The translations under genes were made by a program, and so were the position numbers. Positions 33,929-42,494 of a DNA stretch of 45,839 bases are shown here, one piece after another (positions within the stretch are counted from its first letter, which is position 1; each line of letters starts with the position of its first letter). This DNA is from Deltaproteobacteria bacterium (GTDB lineage: Bacteria > Desulfobacterota > Desulfuromonadia > Desulfuromonadales > Geopsychrobacteraceae): positions 1 to 45,839 of the forward strand of contig JAJRWH010000104.1 of the NCBI GenBank assembly GCA_024276935.1, in the 5' to 3' direction. The notes beneath the pieces are model-generated. The model did not search any database. It saw nothing but the letters and a program-made list of their open reading frames with translations, and had not been told where the DNA came from.

Positions 33929-34807
33929 TTACTGTTTCTGCCACCACTGATGGGCCTGCTCTGCGGCATTTTCCAGGGCCTGACTGCACTCTGATTCGGG
34001 ATGTGAAAGAATATGTGGTTTGCCGCTGTCACCGGCAACAACAATTCGGGGATCGAGTGGAATTCGGGCCAAAAAGGGAATTGAATACTGTTCGGCAAGA
34101 CGACTGCCGCCGCCACTTTTGAAAATATCAGACCGTTTGTCGCAGTGCGGACAGATAAAACCACTCATATTTTCAATCATGCCGATAACCGGCAATTTAA
34201 GCTGCTGACAAAAACTGATCGACTTCTCAACATCAACCAGGGCAACATCCTGCGGGGTCGTCACAATCACGGCTGCCGCAGTCTCACTCTTGCCGAGCAT
34301 CTGGACCGCACTGAGAGGCTCATCGCCGGTTCCCGGCGGGCAATCAACAATCAGGTAGTCAAGATCACCCCAGACAACATCGGCCAACAGCTGCTGGATC
34401 GCACCATTTTTCATCGGTCCACGAATAATCATGGCATCGCTGGTTTTTTCCAGCAGAAATCCGATGGACATCAATTTGAGCCCGGCAAATTCGAGGGGAT
34501 GGATTCCCTCTTCACTACCATTGGGGCGAACATCCTCCAGCCCAAGCATCTTGGGCAGGCTGGGGCCATGCAGGTCGATGTCGAGCAAACCGACCCGATG
34601 TCCCTGCTGGGACAAGGCAATCGCCAGATTGACGGCGGTGGTACTTTTACCAACCCCACCCTTGCCCGACATGACCAGAATCCGTTTATCGATACTGCAG
34701 AGTCGACTCTCCAGGGTTTGACGACGGGCGAATTGTTCATCATTTTCCTGTGCGCCCTGATTCCGGGCAGCACATGAATTATCGCTGCAACTGTTACAGT
34801 CACTCAT
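33929..34807 (-). CDS. Mrp/NBP35-type P-loop ATPase (Fe-S cluster carrier)
   Basis: A 292-aa cytoplasmic ATPase of the Mrp/ApbC/NBP35 family, which carries Fe-S clusters to apo-proteins. The Walker A is the deviant form GKGGVGKST (48-56), with DIDLHGPSLP and DCPPGTGDEPLS as further family motifs. An N-terminal Cys cluster (CNSCSDNSC, residues 4-12) is typical of the NBP35 branch, and the C-terminal pair CPHC provides the dimer-bridging cluster site. It precedes gatC by 11 bases. This adjacency probably reflects co-transcription rather than shared function. Confidence 0.93.
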   Translation of the reverse strand: MSDCNSCSDNSCAARNQGAQENDEQFARRQTLESRLCSIDKRILVMSGKGGVGKSTTAVNLAIALSQQGHRVGLLDIDLHGPSLPKMLGLEDVRPNGSEEGIHPLEFAGLKLMSIGFLLEKTSDAMIIRGPMKNGAIQQLLADVVWGDLDYLIVDCPPGTGDEPLSAVQMLGKSETAAAVIVTTPQDVALVDVEKSISFCQQLKLPVIGMIENMSGFICPHCDKRSDIFKSGGGSRLAEQYSIPFLARIPLDPRIVVAGDSGKPHILSHPESECSQALENAAEQAHQWWQKQ

Positions 34808-34838
34808 TGTTCATTTCCTCACTTTTCGGTTTTTTGGA

Positions 34839-35186
34839 TCAGAGCCTGTCACCTGGCTCCTCCCTCTGTTCAAACTGCAGGGAACGGATAATTTCTTCAA
34901 CTTCACTGGTTGAGAAATCCTCCTCCTGCAAAGACCTGCGATACTGATCAATCAAACGTTTCTGTTTTACCTGATCTCGCTGCTGCTGATAGAGCGCCAG
35001 CAAACGTTTAATCAGCGAATCACGAATCGGGTCACTACGCAACCCCCTCTGCAACAGAGCCTCAAGGTCGATAGCCTTGCACAAAGGATCAATCAGCCCT
35101 GCCAGCAATTCAATCTGTTCAAAACGCAATTCTTCAAATATCTGCTGACGTTCAAAAAACTCTTCTGGCAGGTCAAAACCTTCCAT
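34839..35186 (-). CDS. Detached BTAD (SARP C-terminal) domain of the upstream regulator
   Basis: From ATG 35186 this is a 115-aa helical protein; the frame stays open upstream to about 35268. Read from there, the sequence (WQASHQLLAADRLWQGKLM, then helices ending at IRSLQFEQ) has the length and pattern of a bacterial transcriptional activator domain. In SARP-type regulators that domain directly follows the winged helix, and the winged helix ends the upstream gene in another frame. Start and upstream stop share bases as TGATG, so a separate product could be made by re-initiation. I read this as the C-terminal end of a regulator broken by a one-base frameshift. Whether the lesion is real or a sequencing error cannot be told here. 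Confidence 0.75.
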   Translation of the reverse strand: MEGFDLPEEFFERQQIFEELRFEQIELLAGLIDPLCKAIDLEALLQRGLRSDPIRDSLIKRLLALYQQQRDQVKQKRLIDQYRRSLQEEDFSTSEVEEIIRSLQFEQREEPGDRL

Positions 35187-37864
35187 CAGCTTTCCCTGCC
35201 ACAAGCGATCAGCGGCCAACAACTGATGACTGGCCTGCCAGCTGTCACCTCGCCGTTGAAAATACGCCCCTGCTCGACATGCGCCTTGTAGACCAGAGCA
35301 TCAACTTCGGCATGTCGTAAAGACAGGGTACCACGCTCAACCGCCAGATAGCTGCGCCCTGCCCCATGACTGCAAATATCATCAAAGGCTTTGCGCAACC
35401 GCAACAGAGTGCTGTCGAAATTCTGACGAGCCCGATCCGGAGAACTTTCCGGCCAGATACGACCATAGAGCGCGTCGATTGATAACTGCTGACCGGGAGC
35501 AAAAGCCAGCAGACCAAGCAGATGGCGACCTGTACCACCAAGGCTGCTGCCCTCAATCCATTCACTGTTTTCGATCCGCAAACGAAAGGATCCCAGTAAC
35601 GAAATCTGCACCCGCGGGACAAGTTGACCATCATCGCGGATGTCACTGTGCAGATATTCAGCCGAAAGACGTCGCGCCACCTCTGGCAGAACATCATTTT
35701 CTACTGCCAGCGGCAAAATTTCAAGAAGATCGGGGGTCAGAAAAAAACAGCTTTTATGCTGACGGGAACGGAGCAGAAAGAGCATTTCATACAACTGCTT
35801 CAGCGCTTTAACTGTTTCGGCACGACACTGGTACAAGCGTGTCCAGGCAGCGTGAATTCCGGGTCGTACCAACTGCTCACCTTTTCCAAGAGAAAGAGCA
35901 AGGGCCCGCTGCAACAACTTTTCAGCTGCCGAGGTTTCATTCAACTCGATCAGGGTTGTTGCACACACCAGCAGATTGGCCAACAGGTGAAAACCACCCC
36001 CGGCCTGTTCACGCAATCTGAGGGACTCTGCGACCTCATTCAGGGCATTCTCCCGCTGTCCCGACCGGGCACTCAGATACGCCTTGTACTGCAACAAGCG
36101 ACTGTGAAGATGAGGGTTTCCCGCTGCGACCCCCTCTGCCGAACCGATCCTGATCATCTCTCCTGCGGCAACCAGATTTCCTTCCAGCAGGTGAGCTTCA
36201 ACATCAAACAGGTAAAGGATTGCCCCTTGAGTTCCCCGTTGCAGAAATTTTCGGCCAAAGCGTTCTGTCAGCTGACGTCGCTGTTCACGGTAACCACCCA
36301 GGTCGCCGCTGTGCAGCAACAGGTCAGCAGCCAGCAGATAAAGGTAGACTGACGTTGGTGCCCCATCAGCAACCAATTGCCAGGCATTTTCGATTTCGGA
36401 ACGCGCGACAACATCACTTCCCTGATGCAGCGCCAGGTATCCGCAGATAATCCGTCCTTCCAGTTCAAGCGCAGGCTGTCCAGAACGTTGCGCCAACAGC
36501 AAGCCTCGCCGGACAAGCCCCTCACCACGGACAGATTCTCCGGCAAAGAACCCCAGTCCTGTTGCCAGAGAAAACAGGGCCAGAGCCTGATTGATCGGAT
36601 CAAGATCCTCCTGTTGTTCTGTCAGCAACTCTTCAATTCGGGGGAGCAGTTCATTTCCGTATGCAAAACGGCCATCGATCAACAGATGCTGACGCACCTG
36701 CTGGACCAGCGCCAGCAACTCACCCCGTCGGTCTCCAACAGCAATAAAGCGGGTTTTTGCCAGTTCAAGCCAGCTGTCAACCTCATCTGGAGCAAAAATA
36801 AACTTGCAGCTCCCGACAAACAATGAAAACCAACCCTGTTTGGCTGCCAGTTCTTCTGGTACCAGCTCAAGCAGGTCTGCCACCTTCTGGGGAGCGACAA
36901 GCGGCAATGAAAGCCCGGTCTGACTGAACAGCAATTCGGCATCTTCCAGCAACTGACCGTGCAACAGGTGCCTGAGAGCAGACAAGTAGTCTTCTTGTTC
37001 CTGATACCAGCTGGCCGCCAGACGATGGACATTCAGACACTGTTCCTCACTCAACAGGGTTCGGGCCTGTTCCAGAAGATAGCCCTGCAAGCGCTCGTCA
37101 AAGCGATAACCATTGCCGGTATTTTCGATATGATAATTGTGCCGCCAGAGATAATCGAGAACAGCTTCGACATCCTCAAGCACCGTCAGACGCCGAGCCA
37201 GATCGAGAGGGATTGTTTCCAGCAGGGCCAACTGTAACAACCCCTGCTGCCAGCCGCCCGGAAGTTCGGGTAACAACCAGTTGGCAAATTGGTCTGCCGA
37301 AGGTTCTTGAGCACCATCCAGACGGGAGGCGAGTTTTTCCAGCAATCGCGGATCGACAGCCGAACTGCCCCCGGCATCGAGAAGACCGGTCAACCAGCGC
37401 AGGGCCGCAACATTGCTTTCGAGTTGATGGTGCAACTGCCGATTCTGACGCGACAGAGCTTCACGCTCACGCTGCAAACGCATCATGACCCGAATGCGGG
37501 CCAGCATTTCGATATTGCTGACCGGCTGCGAGATAAAATCATGCGCCCCGGCATCAAGGCCTTCGGTGCGACTCTGCGGAGTCGCGATATGGGCCGTCAG
37601 CAACACCACCGGGATATGGGCCGTTACCGGATTTCCCTTGAGCTGGCGACACATTTCAAATCCGTTGACGTGTGGCATTTGGACATCAACAAAAGCACCA
37701 TCAATCTGCTCTTTATCGATCAGCTCAAAGCCCTCTTCGGCACTGAGTGCGGTAAAACTGCAAACCTCGGGCAGGTGGCTCTCGACAATACGAGCCATCA
37801 ACTCAAGATTGGTCGGATTATCATCGACCACCAGCAGATTGAATGTCGGTTTTTCTGTCAGCAT
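35186..37864 (-). CDS. Receiver - helical repeat - winged-helix (SARP-like) regulator, frameshifted near its 3' end
   Basis: The 892-aa product starts with a receiver (1-125): acidic pocket DD (14-15), phosphoacceptor D60 (AFVDVQMPH) and Thr90, but Gln113 (FISQPVSN) where an essential Lys is expected. A long TPR-like helical region like that of MalT/LAL regulators follows (about 180-755), with no Walker A and so no ATPase domain. Next is an OmpR/SARP-type winged helix (about 765-860; VQISLLGSFRLRIENSEW, then WPESSPDRARQNFDSTLLRLRKAF). After VEQGRI the sequence becomes non-family and stops, while the expected BTAD domain continues in another frame. One extra G in the GGGG run (complement of 35267-35270) would restore one ORF from 37864 to 34839. 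Confidence 0.82.
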   Translation of the reverse strand: MLTEKPTFNLLVVDDNPTNLELMARIVESHLPEVCSFTALSAEEGFELIDKEQIDGAFVDVQMPHVNGFEMCRQLKGNPVTAHIPVVLLTAHIATPQSRTEGLDAGAHDFISQPVSNIEMLARIRVMMRLQREREALSRQNRQLHHQLESNVAALRWLTGLLDAGGSSAVDPRLLEKLASRLDGAQEPSADQFANWLLPELPGGWQQGLLQLALLETIPLDLARRLTVLEDVEAVLDYLWRHNYHIENTGNGYRFDERLQGYLLEQARTLLSEEQCLNVHRLAASWYQEQEDYLSALRHLLHGQLLEDAELLFSQTGLSLPLVAPQKVADLLELVPEELAAKQGWFSLFVGSCKFIFAPDEVDSWLELAKTRFIAVGDRRGELLALVQQVRQHLLIDGRFAYGNELLPRIEELLTEQQEDLDPINQALALFSLATGLGFFAGESVRGEGLVRRGLLLAQRSGQPALELEGRIICGYLALHQGSDVVARSEIENAWQLVADGAPTSVYLYLLAADLLLHSGDLGGYREQRRQLTERFGRKFLQRGTQGAILYLFDVEAHLLEGNLVAAGEMIRIGSAEGVAAGNPHLHSRLLQYKAYLSARSGQRENALNEVAESLRLREQAGGGFHLLANLLVCATTLIELNETSAAEKLLQRALALSLGKGEQLVRPGIHAAWTRLYQCRAETVKALKQLYEMLFLLRSRQHKSCFFLTPDLLEILPLAVENDVLPEVARRLSAEYLHSDIRDDGQLVPRVQISLLGSFRLRIENSEWIEGSSLGGTGRHLLGLLAFAPGQQLSIDALYGRIWPESSPDRARQNFDSTLLRLRKAFDDICSHGAGRSYLAVERGTLSLRHAEVDALVYKAHVEQGRIFNGEVTAGRPVISCWPLIACGRES
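35267..35270 (-). other. Probable one-base frameshift site
   Basis: A CCCC run on + (GGGG on the coding strand) marks where the upstream reading frame should shift. With one more G the codons read E-Q-G-A-Y-F-Q-R-R-G-D-S-W-Q-A and continue without a stop into the BTAD domain frame. Confidence 0.7.
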
Positions 37865-37891
37865 CGGTTTCTCAAAAATAACCTGCCTCGG

Positions 37892-40120
37892 TCAGGCGGG
37901 TTCAAGCCCGGCAAAACGCAGCAAAAGCTTTTTGGCACCAATCGAGTTGAAATAGACGATGACCTTCTGATTATCACCACTGCCTTCAATACGCCTGACA
38001 GTGCCCACCCCGAACTTGAGATGACGTACGCGCATTCCGAGTCGCAAACCTTCTTCGGCTTCAGGAACAATCTCAACCTCTTCGAATGGAGCCTCATCAG
38101 TATCAACACTGTCAGAGCCTGATGGTACCGTCTGATCTGTCTCTGCAAAAAGTCCCGCCAGATTATGAGTCTCTGTTTTTTTGACGACCTTCGGCTGTCC
38201 GGCCAGAACTTCTGTCGGGATCTCGGCCAGAAAACGGCTCGGAGGATTATACTGATAGCTGCCATAAATCCGCCGCCGCCGGGCATGGGTCAGGTAGAGG
38301 CGCTCCATCGCCCGGGTCATCCCCACATAACACAGACGACGCTCTTCTTCGATATCCTCACCGCCTGAACGACTATGTGGAAAGAGGCCATCTTCCAGTC
38401 CGGTCACAAAGACAATAGGAAACTCAAGCCCCTTGGCAGCATGAAGAGTCATCAGGGTCGCACGCTCAAGGCTGGTATCATGACGGTCAAGATCGGTCAC
38501 CAGGGCAATCTCTTCCAGATACTCCTGCAACGAATCGGAACGCCCACGATGTTCTTCCATCCCTGCCAGCATCTGTTCAAGGTTGTCGAGTCGTCCTTTG
38601 GCCTCCTGACGTTGACCATCGGTCAATGCTCCGGTCGACTCTTCACGCAAAACCGGCAGGTAACCACTTTCTTCAAGCAGTTCAGCCATCAGCTGCGGAT
38701 AGGGAAGCCGCTCAAGTCGCTTGGTGAAATCTGTAATCAGGTCGACAAACACCTTCAGTTTGCGTCTCGCCGCAGCCCCTAGCAGATCGTTCGTGAGAGC
38801 CTTGTGGCAGGCCTCCATAAAACCGATTTCATCGGTCTGAAGGGCCGCAATTTTCTCAACCGTGGTCTTGCCGATTCCACGGGCCGGAACATTGATAATT
38901 CGCCGGGCAGCGACTGAATCTGCCGGGTTCAGTAACAGCCGCAGATAGCTGAGGGCGTCCTTGATCTCCATGCGGGTAAAAAACTTGACCCCCCCGAACA
39001 TCACATAGGGAATCCGGGCAAAAGCCAGGGCTTCTTCCAGGGGGCGGGATTGGGCATTGGTCCGGTAAAAAACGGCAATATCACGCAGGTTGCGCCCGGC
39101 ACGTTGCAACTTTTCGATTTCGCGGGCGACAAAACGCGCTTCTTCAAGATCATCCCCGCATGGCTCAATCCGGACCGGATCGCCCTGCGGATTGTCGGTC
39201 CACAGGCGTTTTCCTTTACGCTCCCGATTCTGTTCCACAACGCCGCCAGCCGCTTCAAGGATCGTCCGGGTTGAACGGTAATTCTGCTCAAGGCGGATGG
39301 TTTTGGTTCCTGGGTAATCACGCTCGAAATTGAGGATATTACCGATCTCGGCACCGCGCCAGGCGTAGATCGACTGATCATCATCGCCAACCACACAAAG
39401 ATTGCCATGTGGCCGAGCCAGCAGATCAATCAACCGGTATTGTATCTCGTTGGTATCCTGAAATTCGTCGACCAGGATATGGCAAAAACGGCCCTGCCAG
39501 TATTTCAGAATTTCCGAGTGTTCTTCGAACAGTTGCAGGGTCAACAACAGCAGATCCCCGAAATCAACGGCATTGGCCTGCTTGAGTCGCCGTTGATAAA
39601 GGCGGTAAATTTCGGCCAGCTGGGCCTGTTCGCCCCCCTGCTCGGCGAGAGAACCTGGACTTTGGGCGCGGTTCTTGGCCTGATCAATGGCGTGAGCCGC
39701 CGCCGCAGGGCGTAAACTTTTTTCACTGATCTCCAATTCAGCCAGCACCTGCTTGAGCAACCGCTGCTGATCCTGGTCATCATAAATAACAAAATCGGTA
39801 CCAAAACCAAGCGCAGTGATATCCCGGCGTAAAATCCTGACGCAACTGGCATGAAAGGTCGCCACCCAGGGAGGATCGCTGTCGGGCAGAATCCGGGTCA
39901 GCCGTTCGCGCATCTCACCGGCAGCCTTGTTGGTAAAGGTGACAGCCAGAATCTGCCAGGGGGCAATCCCCTGTTCACGAATCAACCAGGCGACACGATG
40001 GATAAGGGTGCGGGTTTTGCCTGAACCGGCACCGGCCAGCACCAGCAAGGGCCCACCTATATGGGTCACCGCCTCACGCTGCTGCGGGTTGAGACCCGTA
40101 AGCAGATCAGTCATCCTCAT
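37892..40120 (-). CDS. pcrA: UvrD/PcrA-type superfamily 1 DNA helicase
   Basis: An ATP-dependent 3'-5' DNA helicase for repair and replication-fork maintenance, 742 aa. Motif I is AGAGSGKT near residues 29-36, motif II is DEFQDTN, motif III contains GDDDQSIYAWRGA, and motifs V/VI are in TLHAAKGLEFPIVFV and YVGMTRAMERLYLTHA. The C-terminal MRVRHLKFGVGTVRRIEG segment is the Tudor-like domain that contacts RNA polymerase in PcrA. Two ATGs, 40120 and 40114, are possible starts. It lies 27 bases upstream of the REC-SARP gene. Confidence 0.93.
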   Translation of the reverse strand: MRMTDLLTGLNPQQREAVTHIGGPLLVLAGAGSGKTRTLIHRVAWLIREQGIAPWQILAVTFTNKAAGEMRERLTRILPDSDPPWVATFHASCVRILRRDITALGFGTDFVIYDDQDQQRLLKQVLAELEISEKSLRPAAAAHAIDQAKNRAQSPGSLAEQGGEQAQLAEIYRLYQRRLKQANAVDFGDLLLLTLQLFEEHSEILKYWQGRFCHILVDEFQDTNEIQYRLIDLLARPHGNLCVVGDDDQSIYAWRGAEIGNILNFERDYPGTKTIRLEQNYRSTRTILEAAGGVVEQNRERKGKRLWTDNPQGDPVRIEPCGDDLEEARFVAREIEKLQRAGRNLRDIAVFYRTNAQSRPLEEALAFARIPYVMFGGVKFFTRMEIKDALSYLRLLLNPADSVAARRIINVPARGIGKTTVEKIAALQTDEIGFMEACHKALTNDLLGAAARRKLKVFVDLITDFTKRLERLPYPQLMAELLEESGYLPVLREESTGALTDGQRQEAKGRLDNLEQMLAGMEEHRGRSDSLQEYLEEIALVTDLDRHDTSLERATLMTLHAAKGLEFPIVFVTGLEDGLFPHSRSGGEDIEEERRLCYVGMTRAMERLYLTHARRRRIYGSYQYNPPSRFLAEIPTEVLAGQPKVVKKTETHNLAGLFAETDQTVPSGSDSVDTDEAPFEEVEIVPEAEEGLRLGMRVRHLKFGVGTVRRIEGSGDNQKVIVYFNSIGAKKLLLRFAGLEPA

Positions 40121-40157
40121 CCCCCAGGGTGCGGGCCATCAAGGCCCGGTTGTAGGC

Positions 40158-41900
40158 CTAAACCATGTCACGACGCGAGATAATTCCAATCAGTTTGCGA
40201 TGATTGGCCCGCTCAACAACGGGCAATTGCTCGATATTGCGATAACCGATTTTGCGCATCGTAATGTCAAGATCTTCATCGGCATGGGCGGTAATCACAT
40301 CGAGAGTCGCCAGTTCCTTGACCACCACCAGATCCATCAGTTCCGGTTCGAAAACCACCCCCATAAAATCCTGAACCGAGATAATCCCGGTCAGTTCGCC
40401 TCGCCCGTTCACCAACGGAAAGTTGGTATGCCGGGTACTGGCCGTAAAGCGGGCAAACTGCCCCAGGGTCATATGCTCAGGAACGGTTTCGACCTCAGAA
40501 GACATTACCTCGGCAACCCGTAGTGCCTTCATGATGTTGCGCTCTTTACCCGCCTCAAGGTCGATACCCTCTCGTACCAGTTCAGCCGTTTCGAGACTTT
40601 CCTTTTTAAAATGACGGGCAATTGAGGTACCGATGACACAGGCCAGCATGATCGGGATGATAACCTCGTAGGAATCGGTGATCTCGAACAGCAAGAAGAT
40701 CGACGTCATCGGCGCGTGAGTAGCCGCCGACAAAAAGGCGCCCATCCCGACCAGGGCATAGGCACCGGGAGCCAGACCTGCCTCGGGAAAAAGTTGTACG
40801 CAGAGCAGGCCAAAGGCACCACCGATCACCGCACCCAGATAGAGACAGGGCGCAAACATACCACCGGGAAGTCCCGAATTGAGGGTAATCGACGTCGCCA
40901 CTGCCTTAACCAGAATCAGCGCCAGCAAAAGAGCCAAGGGTTGTTGCCCGGCGAGAACCGTCCCCATGAACTCATAACCGTTGCCGAAAACCTGTGGCAG
41001 ACCAATTCCGATCAACCCGACCAACAACCCGCCGAGTACCGGCTTGCTCAATTTCGGCAACCGCACCCCGTCGATCAGATCCTTAATCCGAAAATGCAGG
41101 TCGATAAAACCGCTGGCCAATAACCCGATAATCAGACCCAGCAGCAGATAGAGCAGCAGTTCCCAATGACTTTGCAGCAGGTAGGCCGGTGCCGCCAGTT
41201 CAGCTTCGTTGCCAAGCAGGGCCCGCGAGACCACCGTCGCCATCCCGCTGGCAATAACAATCGACGTAAAACTGGCCAACTCGAAAGAAGACAGCAGAAC
41301 GATTTCGGCCGCAAAAAACACCCCGGCCAAAGGGGCGTTAAAGGTTGCCGCAACCCCGGCTGCGGCACCACAGGCAACCAGGACCTTGATATGATCGCCA
41401 CCCATCTTGAACAGCTTACCAAACTGACTGCCGATAGTTCCGCCAATAACCGCAATCGGGCCCTCCTGGCCGGCACTACCACCGGTTCCCAAAGTAATTG
41501 CCGCCCCGAAGCCACGGGTAAAGACAGGTCGAAAGGGTAATTTGGCCCCACGCAAATTAACCTTGACCAGAAAACCGGCAAAACCCCCTTTGAGATCCTT
41601 GCCAAAAAAGAACCAGAGTGGAATCAGCAGCAAGCCACCAATCAGCGGAAAAACAAAAATCAGCAATCGCTCGCTTGACCAATGATCGGGATCGATATGC
41701 AACAGGGTCTGACCCTGCTCAACTACCACAAAATGGATCAGTTCGATTGTCTTGCGAAAGGCGAAATTCCCCAGCCCGGCCAGCAGACCGACAATTACCG
41801 CCAGCACCATCATAAAGGTGTTTTCGCTGACGTGGAAATGAGTCAGCAGACTCTGTTTAAGCCGCCGGACCTTCCGTGAATAGGGGTGCTGTAGCGTCAT
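40158..41900 (-). CDS. CLC-family chloride channel/transporter with two CBS domains
   Basis: An integral membrane protein of 580 aa. The first ~430 residues are the CLC channel/transporter, with anion-site motifs GTGGSAGQEGP (including the gating Glu) and LPGGMFAP. The CBS pair at about 460-580 (VAEVMSSEVETVPEHMTLGQF, then LDVITAHADEDLDITMRKI) is a likely nucleotide sensor. CLC proteins move Cl- alone or exchange Cl- for H+, and sequence alone does not settle which. The start is uncertain: ATG 41900 was preferred, but a TTG at 41927 would add nine residues. Confidence 0.92.
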   Translation of the reverse strand: MTLQHPYSRKVRRLKQSLLTHFHVSENTFMMVLAVIVGLLAGLGNFAFRKTIELIHFVVVEQGQTLLHIDPDHWSSERLLIFVFPLIGGLLLIPLWFFFGKDLKGGFAGFLVKVNLRGAKLPFRPVFTRGFGAAITLGTGGSAGQEGPIAVIGGTIGSQFGKLFKMGGDHIKVLVACGAAAGVAATFNAPLAGVFFAAEIVLLSSFELASFTSIVIASGMATVVSRALLGNEAELAAPAYLLQSHWELLLYLLLGLIIGLLASGFIDLHFRIKDLIDGVRLPKLSKPVLGGLLVGLIGIGLPQVFGNGYEFMGTVLAGQQPLALLLALILVKAVATSITLNSGLPGGMFAPCLYLGAVIGGAFGLLCVQLFPEAGLAPGAYALVGMGAFLSAATHAPMTSIFLLFEITDSYEVIIPIMLACVIGTSIARHFKKESLETAELVREGIDLEAGKERNIMKALRVAEVMSSEVETVPEHMTLGQFARFTASTRHTNFPLVNGRGELTGIISVQDFMGVVFEPELMDLVVVKELATLDVITAHADEDLDITMRKIGYRNIEQLPVVERANHRKLIGIISRRDMV

Positions 41901-41927
41901 GAACCTGCTGACGGAATTCTTGAACAA

Positions 41928-42494
41928 ACCCTGTTTCCTCGTTTCGGACAGAAGCTGTAGATAAACAACACATCATACAGCATTTACCCACCTGCTGAGC
42001 AACATAAAAATCACCGTTCAAAATAGTTTGCGGATTCGTTCAGAGAGGGGAGAACAGGGCCTTGCGGCAAATCAGAAAATGACCAACAAGTCATACTTCG
42101 GAATCATAGAGGACGTTCTTTACCAATCCACTTCTCTCGAGCAAGAGCACCAGGAAGAGCAAAAAGGCAGGCAGAGGTTTTCTTAACGCTGAGGCGGAGA
42201 GAAAACCAACCGCTTTAAGGGTTTTAAAAATAGAGCCTGCTTTTCTCTGCGCCTCTCCGTTAAAAAAGGCCTTTCTTTAGTGCCCTTGGGGTCTTAAGCG
42301 AACAAAGTGAGCGAGTGGCAAAAACCGATTGAAACTCTTCCCGGCAAGTTTGCAGGTTTTCAGACCCTATTTTTTATGGATTTATCAACAACGTCCCCTA
42401 TCTCCATATCCCCTCTGTCTTCCCATTCGGCGTTTGCAACAGAGCCGATCCGGAAGAAAGTGTCTCTCCGATCTGTAACGGTCGCTCGTCAGCC
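41928..42494. other. Gene-free interval between the CLC gene and glmS
   Basis: No convincing ORF is present on either strand. The 42183-42263 inverted repeat lies inside it, and the rest is A/T-rich filler with short repeats. I see no tRNA or clear promoter. The region may contain the 3' end of the glmS transcript, but I do not see a clean terminator. Confidence 0.6.
42183..42263. repeat. Long imperfect inverted repeat
   Basis: Arm 42183-42205 (TTAACGCTGAGGCGGAGAGA plus three A) and arm 42241-42263 are complementary at 20 of 23 positions, with a 35-base loop. The sequence resembles a short intergenic repeat (CTCTGCGCCTCTGCGTTA-like) that I recall from many bacterial genomes. It is probably a mobile or palindromic element rather than a gene. 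Confidence 0.7.
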
